Assembly: GCA_032988165.1 (NCBI GenBank)
Contig: JANTQF010000101.1
Location: 46,783-110,782, forward strand
Length of the DNA: 64,000 bases
Reading direction: 5' to 3'
Origin: Emmonsiellopsis sp. PD_33
Lineage: Eukaryota; Ascomycota; Eurotiomycetes; Onygenales; Ajellomycetaceae
Shown here in pieces: positions 32,675-43,743 of this stretch. Positions within the stretch are counted from its first letter, which is position 1. Each line of letters opens with the position of its first letter. Position numbers and translations under genes: made by a program. The notes below the pieces were generated by a model. It made no database searches, was not told the origin of the DNA, and saw only the letters and a program-made list of their open reading frames with translations.

Positions 32675-34307
32675 ATGCTCCCTCTCCGCTGCAGAGGGTC
32701 TCTCTCCCACCCTCTGCTTCCCAATGGCCCCTCCCGCCTCCTGCCAATTGCTGCTCGCATCTCCGGCCATTCTGCCTCGAGTCCCCCTCACCGCCGGAGG
32801 TTCCACAGTACTCCCGCATCATGGGCAGTCAAGTCACAGATTCTGAAGGATGTCGGCGAAGGTATGGCTTTTCTTCGAGAGAAATAGACCTTGTACTGAC
32901 TCTGACTCACCCTAGGCATTACCGAGATCCAGATCATCCAGTGGTACGTGCAGGAGGGCGCGAGGATCGAGGAATGGAAACCGCTGTGCCAATACCAGTC
33001 TGATAAGGCTGTGGACGATGTACGCATTTCTACAATATACACGAGATAGACGGTCCTCTAATAGATCACAGATAACGTCGAGATATGAGGGGGTTATCAA
33101 GAAGCTGCATTTCCAGGCAGATGATACTGTACCAACGGGAAAGGTATAGAGAACCAATTAGTTTAGGGGTGCAAAGCGTTGCTAATACATTTGAAAGGCT
33201 CTTTGCGATATTGACGTTGACGATGCAAAATACCCTGACGAACACGCTCCGCCCGCTGCAGCCCAGCCCACTCCCGCTACGACAGCCCCTGCCCAAGAAC
33301 CAGTAGCCACAGAGGCTGCTCTAGCTACGTCTGCAGAAACATCCGCGCTTCAGCCAGAATCTGCTGAAATTTCTACGGCGCCTAAGTCCAAATATGCTTC
33401 TCTCGCAACACCCGCAGTGAGAGGCATGTTGAAAGAACGGAACGTGAATATTCTAGACGTGACAGGAACCGGCAAGGATGGCCGAGTCATGAAAGAAGAT
33501 GTCCTTCGCTACGTCTCTGAGCGAGATGCCGCAGCTGCAGCACCATCTGCAGCATTCCAGTCTATCCAACCTCCCCTGGATACGACAGCCCCACAAACCG
33601 AAATCCCCACCCCCTTGACTCCAATCCAATCGCAAATGTTCAAAACCATGACCCGCTCCCTCACAATCCCCCACTTCCTTTACGCCGACGAACTAACTAT
33701 CAACTCCCTCTCTTCGATCCGCAAAAAGCTCGCGGCCCACGCCACCAATCCCCAAAAACTCTCCTACCTCCCATTCATCATCAAAGCCGTCTCTTTATCC
33801 CTAAATGCCTTCCCCCTCCTAAACGCCCGCGTCGACACTACCAGCAACCCAGCAAAGCCTTCCCTAATCATGCGCTCAAACCACAACATTGGCGTAGCAA
33901 TGGATACCCCCTCAGGCCTACTCGTGCCAAATATCAAAAACGTCCAATCCCGCTCCATCCTGGACATCGCCGCCGAACTCACCCGACTCAGCGAGCTAGC
34001 ACGTGCGGGCAAGCTAACACCCGCAGATCTGAATGGTGGCACAATCACCGTGTCTAACATCGGTAGCGTGGGCGGGACGTACGTGGGGCCTGTGATTGTG
34101 CCTAGCGAGGTAGCTATTTTGGGTGTGGGCAGGGCGAAGACGGTTCCCGTGTTTGACGAGGAAGGGAATGTGGTTAAGGGGGAGAAGGTGAATTTTAGCT
34201 GGAGTGCGGATCATCGGGTTGTTGATGGGGCGACGATGGCGAGGATGGCGGAGAGGGTTAGGGCGTTTTTGGAGGAGCCTGAGTCGATGATGTTGGCGCT
34301 GAGATGA
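32675..34307 (+). CDS. DBT: Branched-chain 2-oxoacid dehydrogenase E2 (dihydrolipoamide acyltransferase)
   Basis: Four exons, 32675-32861, 32916-33019, 33072-33143 and 33198-34307 (introns 54, 52 and 54 nt), give 490 residues. The N-terminus (MLPLRCRGSLSHPLLP, then RRRFHSTPASW) is a mitochondrial presequence. The lipoyl domain (about 50-130) carries the lipoylated K93 in CQYQSDKA; the aromatic-Q-x-D-K-A context and the opening VKSQILKDVGEGI are those of branched-chain E2 rather than pyruvate E2. An Ala/Pro/Thr-rich linker leads to the E1/E3-binding domain (KYASLATPAVRGMLKERNV, TGKDGRVMKEDVL). The acyltransferase domain ends in DHRVVDG with catalytic H460 and D464. The enzyme feeds valine, leucine and isoleucine breakdown in the mitochondrial matrix. 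The three introns interrupt only the lipoyl domain. Confidence 0.94.
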
Positions 34308-35736
34308 GGGGGATTTGGTAGGTTCTTTTTTCCCTTTGATTGACTGATTGATTTATTGGTTTTTGTGCTGGTTGTTGTGAAATGGATACTTTGATATAGA
34401 ATATGATATGCATGGTTGGTTTTTTGTCTAGACGGGAGGGGGTTTGCCCTTCCTTAACCTTTACCTGTTTTCATTAAAAAAGGGGGCGGTGGTTTTTTTT
34501 TTTTTGTTTTCGTCTGGACAGTTTGTGCATATTATATAGCATATTTGTCACTGATATACCGCGAAGAAAAACATATAGATAAATAGTGAAAGCGAATATT
34601 TCTGTCGAATACTGAGTATATGTTTTCTTTCTTTTTGTACTCGACTATCGTGAGTTGCGTCCTACAAAGCGATATTCGAATAGTTAACTCAAGTCCGTCA
34701 CTGTTTGCGGGAAGGGCTGGGTACGTACAACTAACTATGACCAGTTTCAAAACATGTACGCATTCTCAGGGGGGGGAGGGCGGTACTACAGTACATTACG
34801 AAACACGAACTACAAGCCGGTGATGAAAAGAAGCTGTATTGAAGAATAGGAACTGCATGCGTATAAGACTCCAATTCTGTTCGTGTCAATAAAGGAATAA
34901 TGGCAGATGGGTACCTTTTAAAATAGCTAGCTACCCATCTCCTCCTGACTTTGACTTACAGGTTCTTTCTGAACATATCTGGGGGGGCGGGGATTTGGAG
35001 CTCAAAAAGAAAAAAAGAAAAAAAACATCTGCGCCACATACGCCCGCTTTCTCCCCTTTTATGGGGGGTTGTTTTGGTTTCTTCTCCGCCTCATCGCGGT
35101 TGGAAATGCGTCTAGATACAGAACACGCCTTGCAGGCATGAGGATGATTGGATCAGAGATCGGAGAAAGAGAGCGATTTGGAAAAACGAGCGAGTGAAAA
35201 GTTGGGATAGTAGGGGGTTTTAACAGATTAGAAAGAGGTAGGTAGGTGGAAATGGTTGGGGGAGAATTGAATGGGATAGGGGACAGGAACAAGCAAACGA
35301 ACGCTGGCTAATAAATGCTAATGCTTGTTGTATGTGGAATGCGCAAATAAAAGGGAAGGCAAAGACAATCAGATATGTGGACAATGGGTAATGAGTAATG
35401 GTGGATAAAGGGGTGGCGTTCGGAAGGATTCCATCTTGGGGCGCTGGTGGTGGTGGTGGAAGGGACGGCAAATGGGGTTATGGGGATTCACATCCATGCG
35501 TCCCACTACAGCGCTCTCTATGTTTGCGAAGAGGGGGAAATGTCGAATATCCGGGACGGAAGGGCCAATGGTTGTTTCGTTTCCGTCCTGTATCAAAGTG
35601 TGTCGGTCGTCTATTCGGTGTCGCTGGTTTGTAGTGGATAAACTGACAATCGTACGGCGGTGGCCCCCCGGGCTTCATTTATGCATTCAGGTCCAAAATC
35701 ACCCTGGCACATCCCTAGCCTTCAAGACCAACCTTG
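34308..35736. other. Convergent intergenic region BCKDH E2 / gluconokinase
   Basis: 1.43 kb between 3' ends. It contains homopolymer and purine-rich tracts (T run near 34493-34505, AAAAAGAAAAAAAG near 35006-35024) and a GGT repeat near 35445-35460. Short frames appear in several phases with no recognisable content. Confidence 0.45.
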
Positions 35737-36539
35737 TTACTGGTATTCCGCCATAATTTCATCGACCCTCCGGAGAACTTCCTGCTGTACTTCGTCCTTC
35801 GTAACATTCTCGGTGCTAACGGTTACCGCATCCTGTTCTGAATTTTGATCTGGCTCCTCTAGCGCATCGAACTGCGATTTAACCATCTTCTCTGACATAT
35901 AATGATCTTCCCGTCGTTTGACTCGTTCGAAAATGACTTGGAAGCTAGCGCTCAGGTAGATGAAGTGGATTTTTACCGATGGATGGTTGTAGGCGGCAAC
36001 ACGCATGACGTCACGGTATTTCTTTTTCAAAGCAGAACAAGCTACAACGACGCTGGAGTGGGTTTGGAGAGACTCGACGGCGGCATCTCGAAGGGATATT
36101 AGCCAGTCCCAGCGGTCTTCGTCGGTAAGGGGTATGCAGTTTTTCATTTTCTCCTTGTTGGCATCTGGGTGATACTGCTGAAGTTGTTAGAGATGTTTAG
36201 GGATGGACCTTCATGTGCTATTTCTATGCAGCATATATGATGAGATGGAAGAGATCTTACGTTGTCGCCTTCAAGAAAGTCCATATTCAGTGCCTTGCTT
36301 AGATTCTCTCCAACGGTAGACTTCCCACAGCCCGCAGGGCCAGTAATGATCCAAATATGCTGCAAGTCGGTGGGGTGTTGTTGATCTTGCGTTCTTGAGC
36401 TCTGGTCCATGGTGGATTGCGCTTTCTGATATGGCATAGAATGATGTCTTGAGAGGGTAGCATGTCGAGAGTTGAGAGGCACACCAGTAGAGGCTGGGTG
36501 AATATGTACCTGCCGACCTGGATCTTCGGTGGACAACAT
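35737..36539 (-). CDS. Gluconokinase (GntK/IdnK type)
   Basis: Exons 36539-36261 and 36174-35737 (86-nt intron) give 238 residues from the first ATG. The core starts at HIWIITGPAGCGKSTVGE (P-loop G-x4-GK-S) and continues FLEGDNYHPDANKEKMKNCIPL, DRWDWLISL, VVVACSALKKKYRDVMR, IHFIYLSASF and RREDHYMSEKMVKSQFDALE, the hallmarks of the small gluconokinase family. The enzyme phosphorylates D-gluconate to 6-phosphogluconate in the cytosol, feeding the pentose phosphate pathway. The splice rejoins the signature D-N-Y-H-P exactly. The true start is uncertain: ATGs at 36440 and 36410 would remove a low-complexity leader of 33 or 43 residues and give a length closer to other family members. Confidence 0.92.
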
Positions 36540-39500
36540 GGTGGCAGTGATATAAGGTGTTGTGGGTTAAGTTGTGACAAATGGAGTGCGTGATGTTCAA
36601 AGAAGGTGAGGTTTCCTTTTGTAAATAAAGAAATCCTTCTCTGTAAATAAATTCTGTGTGATGTCCCGGTGGATTTTGAGGCCCTTAAGTACCACAGGAC
36701 TAGACTCGAGGCTGCAACACCCAACAAGACAACAAGGGAAACTAAATACGTTTTAATATGGCAGCAGCAATGCTCAGTCAGGGTCAAAGAAACAATGAAG
36801 CAAGGCGGGAATAGAAAGGGGCTGAGGGTTAATGTGCTGGGTGTTTTTAGATGGCAAACTCTAGGTCACAAGGGAGGAAGGGACTATTTAAGTAGTGAAA
36901 TGGTTTGGTTCGACAGCTAGTTTCAAGAGATAGGCTAAAAGGAAAGTGGGCGGATATACTAAATATCTGCCGCTGGAAATGGGGACGGGGGAGTGTGGGG
37001 GCAATATATGATGTGACTGGATTGGGGAGAAGCCTTTGGGCCCGCCGTCACGGTCCTGGAACCGGCAAAGATCCGACTATGAATTTGATAGGCTGGCTGG
37101 GGTTTCAAACCACGAGGGAGTGGGTAGCGAAGACGAAGGAAAAGGATGGAGAAAAGCCAAGTCCAATAGAATAACTCAGACGTAAAGTTGAGCTGCAAAT
37201 ATTGTTATTCAAGAACAGGAACAGTCAGCTTCGAGAAAGGGCGAGCATACCTTGTATTTAAGCTGCACATTGCAAGGGCAAGGCCGTCTATGGGTTGACG
37301 GTAAAAGTTATTAATTAAGTTTCGATTCAAACAAAAAGGCGAATTAATCACCGTAATAATAATGGGAAGAACATCCCCGTAATTTTGATTGGCTGGAGAC
37401 TTTGGGTCTCAAGACATGATTGAACGAGTCCCCCAGCGCGGCGCCTGGATTTGGTAGCATGGCAGGCGAGCAGCAAGCATGCTGGGATGACAAGCCGAAC
37501 AATTTAGTGTGGAGTGAGAATCATAGAAAGGGTTCATGGCCTAGGCAAGGTACAGATGCCCGCAGCAATCATCAACGAACGACCATTTCAGACCGGTCAT
37601 TGAGGCCTAATACTATCATAACCGGTCATAGCCAGCACATGCAGCCCATGCGGATGCAAGGCATTTACTAAGGAATCATAGATAAAAGCAGATTCAGAAT
37701 CTGATGAAAGCGAGAATCCAAGGGTTGCGGCAAAAGTGGGAATTGGCCAGTCTTGTGGTTGTCAACACCCCGTGAAGCTTGAAGGGCTTGCGGTGACCTC
37801 ACCTGTGGCGGCAGTGGGCCAGAGAGCCAATAGCGTTCAACATCGGGAGTCATGGCTTTCCCCCGGGCCCCGGCTAGCTCCATTGAAGTTTAGGGCAGGT
37901 GACCGATCCTTTTTGCTGCTTCAGATGGCTGGATTGCGTCTGGGTAACTAGCGGCTTGATTGGGCCTTTGGAGGAGCTCCTGAGTACATGCAGCATTGGT
38001 ATGCTTGCGGACGACACAAACATGCAATCTGCGCCATGGCCCAGGCATCGTGTACTCCATGGATGGAGGAGGTTAAGACAGACAGCACCGCTTCACGTCG
38101 CCCAACCCCACACTAAAAATGCCTCTGGGAGTTCTCTTCGTAATAGCAGCAGGGATGTATCGAAGCGGCCTTTGCGGCGCGACACATTCAGTCGCCGACA
38201 AGGGAACAGGCATGGGAAGTGTGAAGAAATTTTCACCTTGTTTTGTTAGGATATCCCGTGTCCCAGGAATCGCCCATATCTATATCTGGCGCTGAGTGGT
38301 CCATTGCCACCAAATGGATGTCACCTTCACCTTCTTCGGGGGCAAAGGAAAAGCAATTCCTAACGGCTTCGGCCATCGTGACAGGCGAAATGGGTGATCG
38401 CCAGCCCCGATCCCAATTCCCGGCTCGAGGATCGAGAGCGGCTGGGATGACATGACGTTGCCAAGATCGTGGGTTTCCGGCTGTTTTAACGGACATGCCG
38501 CTAATAATAAAACAACTCCATTGCCATGCGCGGTTGATGACAAGGAATGTGACGGGCCCCGTAACGGGCTTGGCCGTGAAGCCAGGAGGAGGCAAACCCA
38601 CAATGCAGGATACTGTCCTGTATGATGAAGTTATAATTTGACAACTCGAGCTCGAGTGGCAGTCCCTAGTATCATTGGGCCATCGCATTGCGGCTTGCAG
38701 AGATGCCGGGCTCCTACAATAGGTCTGCATATCCGTCGCAGTTAGCGCGTCTTTGAATAGAAGTGCGATGATCATGCTTAAGTCGAGTAATCGATTGGAC
38801 TGTAGCCTGTTGGTGGGTTCGAGAGGCCTGAGCAGTGTGGCTCTGCATCTTCTTTGTTCGTGGTGAAGCTGAAGTCGGGGTTGAGGTTGAAGTTGAGGTT
38901 GTCGTCAGGGGAGGAGGCTCTGCTGCAAGATGACACCTCCTTCATACGCATAGTTCAATATCAACCACCAGTTCCTAGAATGAGTTCCCTACTTTTTTTC
39001 GTCTTTTGTCCATGCCCTGTTCTCCCGCAACGGCCTTCCTTTGGGTCCGCTTCCCCGCCTTTGGGCCTGACCTGATGCACCTATGCACGAGGTTATACCA
39101 TGTTCATGATCCCATTACTTATTTAGATACACGCCGGGATGTCGCTAGAATCCCGCCGCCATTTTACTACACACATCGTCTAGGGAATCTGAAACTCAAG
39201 CTTGTGTATCTAGCTAAGATGGTAAGTACTCCTGTTGAATCCTGATTGTGGGTTCCTGCTGGTACTTGTCATTTTAATCTTTATATTAATCGGCATTGTG
39301 GAGTGTTTAGCTTTCTCACTTGCTTTTCTCCCATAGGACGTTGCTGGAATCGCATGGTGGAAGACCCTACTACCAATATTGAATGCCAAAAGCCCCTCTC
39401 ATTCTTAGCCTTTTGAAATATGCGGGGTATCTAAACAAAGCCAGTATGATGCACGCTACCGCCTCTGCGGCCCAAAGTCCCTTGAGAGGCACACTCCTTT

Positions 39501-41044
39501 GAAAAGCCCCACTGGCAATTAATATGCACTCTTGCCTTATGTTCCAATATTTCAACATGACGTCGACAGCGCTTCCCCCCACCAGCTGCGCCTTAAAACC
39601 GTTCGTGGTGGATCAAAGCCAACATGGTGATGCATGATGAGGAATGTATTATGGGGTGGACTGATTAATGCATCGGAATAATTAACCTTATACACAATTG
39701 CGAGTGGTTCGACCCCTCGGATGTTTCTGGCAAACTTCCCGTTCTATGCTTCCACGGAAGAAAATGGGTGTTGATATGGGCAAGGATTACGGAGTTGAAA
39801 TCTGCTAGGATGCCCGTCATCTGTGGGGGTGTCGGCATGGAAATTGGAATCGGGTGACTGCCCCGCATTCTATAAAGTCGATGGTGCCTCAGCTCAACAC
39901 ATAATAACGAACAGCTAAAATGTGATGTCCCTGCAAACATAACATATGGTACCCAACCGGACCTCTGTTTATTATCAGATCAATTCATGGATGTGGGCGG
40001 CATTAAGCGTATGAGAATTTACGTGTCACAAAGTCTGGCGCTTCTAACCATGACGAAGGCTGATCGTCGCAGCAACAGCCGCCAGGCCAGTTTGGCGGTG
40101 AGGAATCTATTGACTCCCTAGAGCTGTGGTTAAGATCACAAATCAATTACAGTCTGCGATGACCCAGACATTGCTAAAATCGGCGGAACTACAACTCCTC
40201 GCAACAGCTGAGTCTCGTACCGGGTCCAAAAATGCGGGGTTTGACACCAGGATCCGGGGTAATATTGAACTGCTTGCTATCCTTGTTCAGCTAATCCCAC
40301 TTCTGCGAAGATCCAGTAACCTGCCATGGGGGTCATTTGGTATTTACATGATACTGTGGAATGTGATCATGCAAATTCCCGTTGTTCGATTCCAATACCG
40401 AAAGGTAGGCTGGAACATTTTACATTGATCATATGGGAGTGCCGTTGGCCTGCGCTCTGCCACGTGTTTGGTTGGCAGTCACAAAACTTTTTTCTCGCGA
40501 GCTGTCAACGATCGATTGGCGAGGAGAGGCATCAGTATGAAGGCACTGAATCTCCTCCTCGGCTTCGGAGCTGGGCGTGGAATGAGCCAAGGATTTCCTA
40601 CTCGTCCATCCGACGCATTGTGACAGAGTTGGGGAGGCTTCGGATTGCTGGACATGAAGCCGGCAGCCAATCGGATACCCGTACAATGCAGTTGAGCCTG
40701 TCCCAATGCACATGAGGCGTTCGCTGCGAACTCCCGATCTCTAATCTGTTGTCGTTGAGAAGGTCAAAATAAGGTCGGGCCAAAGTTTGGTACAGACAAC
40801 AATTACGTAATCGACGCTTAGCCCAAAACGCACTAGCACCAGTCCGGAGCAGGCAGTGACATAAGCATCCGCATCATCGGCGCAGCAAGCATCAAACTCC
40901 AGAACAACGCAGCCCAAGCCTTCGACAAGACACCGACAGACCAATTGACGAGCATATCCACGATTAACCGCGCATGGGAGTCTAGTGCTGCTATCCTACC
41001 AATTCGTTCGCCTTGATTTAGCCCCTGAATTCCCCGCCGACGTC
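36540..41044. other. 4.5-kb gene-poor block between gluconokinase and VPS26
   Basis: This is the longest stretch without a confident gene. Base composition is ordinary rather than AT-rich, so it is not an obviously RIP-degraded repeat. Small frames occur on both strands (for example 38233-38775 minus) without recognisable domains. A well-formed intron signature at 39222-39336 and the frames around it are listed separately. Two ACCGGTCAT copies lie near 37593 and 37619, and a CACGTG at 40461-40466. The block could hold a long upstream leader, non-coding transcripts or an unrecognised small gene. Confidence 0.45.
39012..39408 (+). CDS. Possible small two-exon gene or spliced non-coding transcript
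   Basis: Low-confidence candidate. Bases 39012-39221 are open from an ATG and end at a consensus donor (G|GTAAGTACT). The segment 39222-39336 ends in a pyrimidine-rich acceptor (TTTTCTCCCATAG). The frame continues to a TAG at 39406-39408, for 93 residues. Nothing in the peptide is recognisable (LYHVHDPITYLDTRRDVA, then DVAGIAWWKTLLPILNA). The splice signals are better than the coding evidence, so a spliced untranslated leader or lncRNA is as likely as a protein. Confidence 0.25.
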
Positions 41045-43093
41045 ATGTCGTCCTTCTTCTTCTCCACCCCGGTCGATATCGACATCGTCCTCGAAGACAG
41101 CGATGAGCGCGAAGCTGTCGATGTCAAGCTTGAGAAGAATAGGAAGGAAAAAGCGCCACTGTATATGGATGGCGAGTCCGTAAAGGGAGCAGTCACAGTG
41201 CGGCCAAAGGATGGAAAACGACTAGAACATACGGGCATTAAGGTGCAGTTTATTGGGACGATAGGTATGCGGAACCAGTCGTTTTTTATCCTAATTACTC
41301 TTATTTTATGCCGGGTTTTTCTAGAAGATGGTTCGATTGATTAATTTGATACGGGATGATTTAGAAATGTTCTTTGATCGAGGAAACCACTACGAATTTC
41401 TCTCCCTTGGCCAGGAACTCGCCGCCCCTGGCGAGCTCCAACACCCGCAGACCTTCCCCTTCAATTTCAAAAATGTCGAGAAGCAATACGAATCGTACAA
41501 TGGTATCAACGTCAAGCTGCGGTACTTTGTCCGGGTGACGGTCTCACGGCGGATAGCAGACGTGGTGCGCGAAAAGGATATCTGGGTATACTCTTACCGC
41601 ATGCCGCCGGAGACGAATAGTCCGATAAAGATGGATGTGGGGATCGAGGATTGCTTGCATATTGAGTTCGAGTACTCGAAATCAAAATATCATTTGAAGG
41701 ATGTTATTGTGGGGAGGATATACTTCTTGCTGGTCCGGTTGAAGATTAAACACATGGAACTATCAATCATTCGGCGCGAAACCACTGGATCGCCGCCAAA
41801 TCAGTATAACGAGAGTGAGACGTTGGTGCGTTTTGAGGTAAGTTTAGCAGACTTCCTTTTATTGGTTGTGAAGCTGGATATCTTTATTGTGGGACTGAGG
41901 TCGACGACGTGACATAGGCTAACTATTGTTTGCAGATTATGGACGGTTCCCCATCAAGAGGTATTTGAATCCTCCGTTCCGTCCTGCGTGGATACCAAGC
42001 AGGCTTCCTTGCTGGTTCAACTCTGGAGTTGCTCGGGAGGGCGCTCTGTTAGCATTTCGGTTAGATTGGACTGACAATCGTCGTTTTGTTTGCGAATAGG
42101 AGAAACGATACCCATACGGTTATTCCTGGGAGGTTTCGATTTGACCCCCACATTCCGCGACGTTAACAAGAAGTATTCAACACGATACTATCTCAGCTTG
42201 GTTCTGATCGACGAAGGTGAGTGGCCAATTTGTGCTCAGGTCCCGCTTCTTTTCTTTCTCCAGGACGTTTTTGGTCTCTTCCTATCATCCTTTTCTGCAA
42301 CTGCCGATATCGAGGGTTCAATCTGGAATTCCAGACCCTTTTTGCTCTTGGAACTTTTGCCACATATTATGTCTGCGCAGCAGGATTTTGATATCCCGCG
42401 CTCTGGTCACTTTTTAGTGCCTTGGCCATATGGGTCAAACTGATCTCCTTGTCCATCCCGTTCTACTCATCCCAAAACCCACAGCGACCCACGAAAAATT
42501 TCGTCATCAGCAACAATTGAAAAGGCCGCAGTTTCATGGTTCGGGTCCACGGCCCGGCTAAATGGCGGTGGCTGCTATGACAAACATTACAGAACTGCTG
42601 GGGCTTGAGCGCCTAAGTTTTTCCCCAATTGCTTTGGCCCCCACGCTAAAACTATCCCTTGCTTCAAACCCTGCGCACAGCCACTTTTCCATGGCCTGGC
42701 CTGAAGAGTGTCATACACCAGTTACTCTTCTGTTACAATGGCATGGCCATGAATCCTTCCAGGGTTCCCATCTGTGCTGGCCTTTTACCCGTCATTGCTT
42801 ACCGGTTATTGTTCTGTCTTTTACCATTCAAATCCGAAACAACCAAACTTTTGAAGCAACTAACTAACCAAATGTCCCTACCAATAAATCCTATAGATGC
42901 CCGTCGTTACTTCAAGCAATCCGAAATTGTCCTCTACCGTCAAGCTCCCGAAATCGCTCCAACCCCCGAAGTTGCACAGCAGCAGCTTGCTCAACTGAAG
43001 CAGCTCGAAGGCGAAGCCACGACCTCTGCGGGCCCAACGAAAGACCAGCAAACTGCAGGGTTTGGGAATCAGCAGATTTCTGCTCCGGCGTAG
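41045..43093 (+). CDS. VPS26: Retromer subunit VPS26
   Basis: Five exons, 41045-41264, 41365-41837, 41936-41960 (25-nt micro-exon), 42100-42216 and 42897-43093, give 343 residues. The protein is an arrestin-like fold: FFSTPVDIDIVLED, DGESVKGAVTVRPKDGKRLEHTGIKVQFIG (quoted in part), EMFFDRGNHYEFLSLGQEL, SYNGINVKLRYFVRVTV, VGIEDCLHIEFEY, KMDV, GETIPIRLFLGGFDLTP and, at the end of the core, RYYLSLVLIDEDARRYFKQSEIVLYR. This is the cargo-selective retromer subunit that links Vps35 to sorting nexins on endosomes. Introns are 100, 98, 139 and 680 nt; the last is far longer than any other in the window, yet the protein sequence across it is continuous. It converges on MON2, another endosome-Golgi trafficking gene. 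Confidence 0.95.
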
Positions 43094-43743
43094 ACTGGGG
43101 CGCAGATCGTGAAGGGGAGTTTGTATGGGAGACAATGGTGCTGGTGAAGGGGTGATTGTGCTACTCGTTGGCCGGTTTGAATGTGTAGGCGCTGTATTCA
43201 TTATTGCACGCAGCGACGTTTATATGTACGGATGACACTCGCCGTGGTGTATCGTGGATTCTTTAGATACACGCTGGATTGGTTTTAGTTTGTTTATATC
43301 CTCCTTATTCTATGTATTAGCCATGGGAGTTATTTCTCCTCCTGAATTTGTGCTGGGTTTGCTTCTATTCATTGAGCCTTTGATGGCCGACCGCTCATAA
43401 GGGGTTTCACAAGCCCTGTCATGTAATCGATTCTTTATAGATAGATCTCATACAGTTAATTCTGGAACAAGAATGACAATGTTCTGGTATTTGATTGAAT
43501 TTGCAACGTCTGCCTCATGCTAGTTAAGGGGGCGGATATGGAGGGCATTGTGGCATCCTGATGCATATAACCCCTATCAATTTTACAAACGAACGAAAAA
43601 ACAGAAAACAGTGATATTTAACAGCTCACGCAGTAGGAAATGGACAAATTTAAAAAATAAAATCAAAAATCAAAAATCAAAAAAAAAAAACCAAGACTAG
43701 ACTGCTTAGCAATATAATCAAACAATATCCCCAATCAAACAGC
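43094..43743. other. Convergent intergenic region VPS26 / MON2
   Basis: 650 bp of 3' flanks with an A-rich tract (about 43653-43690) next to the MON2 stop. I see nothing else. Confidence 0.5.

Noticed and set aside
38233..38775. 180-residue minus-strand frame in the gene-poor block
   Set aside because: No motif, no splice support, and comparable frames occur on the opposite strand.
42535..42565. Possible tRNA T-arm (GGTTCGGGTCC)
   Set aside because: No matching acceptor stem, D-arm or anticodon arm lies upstream at the right distance. Other GGTTCGA-like hits (near 1453, 8760, 40383) fail in the same way.
42562..42867. Open frames inside the long VPS26 intron as a separate gene
   Set aside because: No recognisable content, no clear start context, and they overlap the final VPS26 exon in part.
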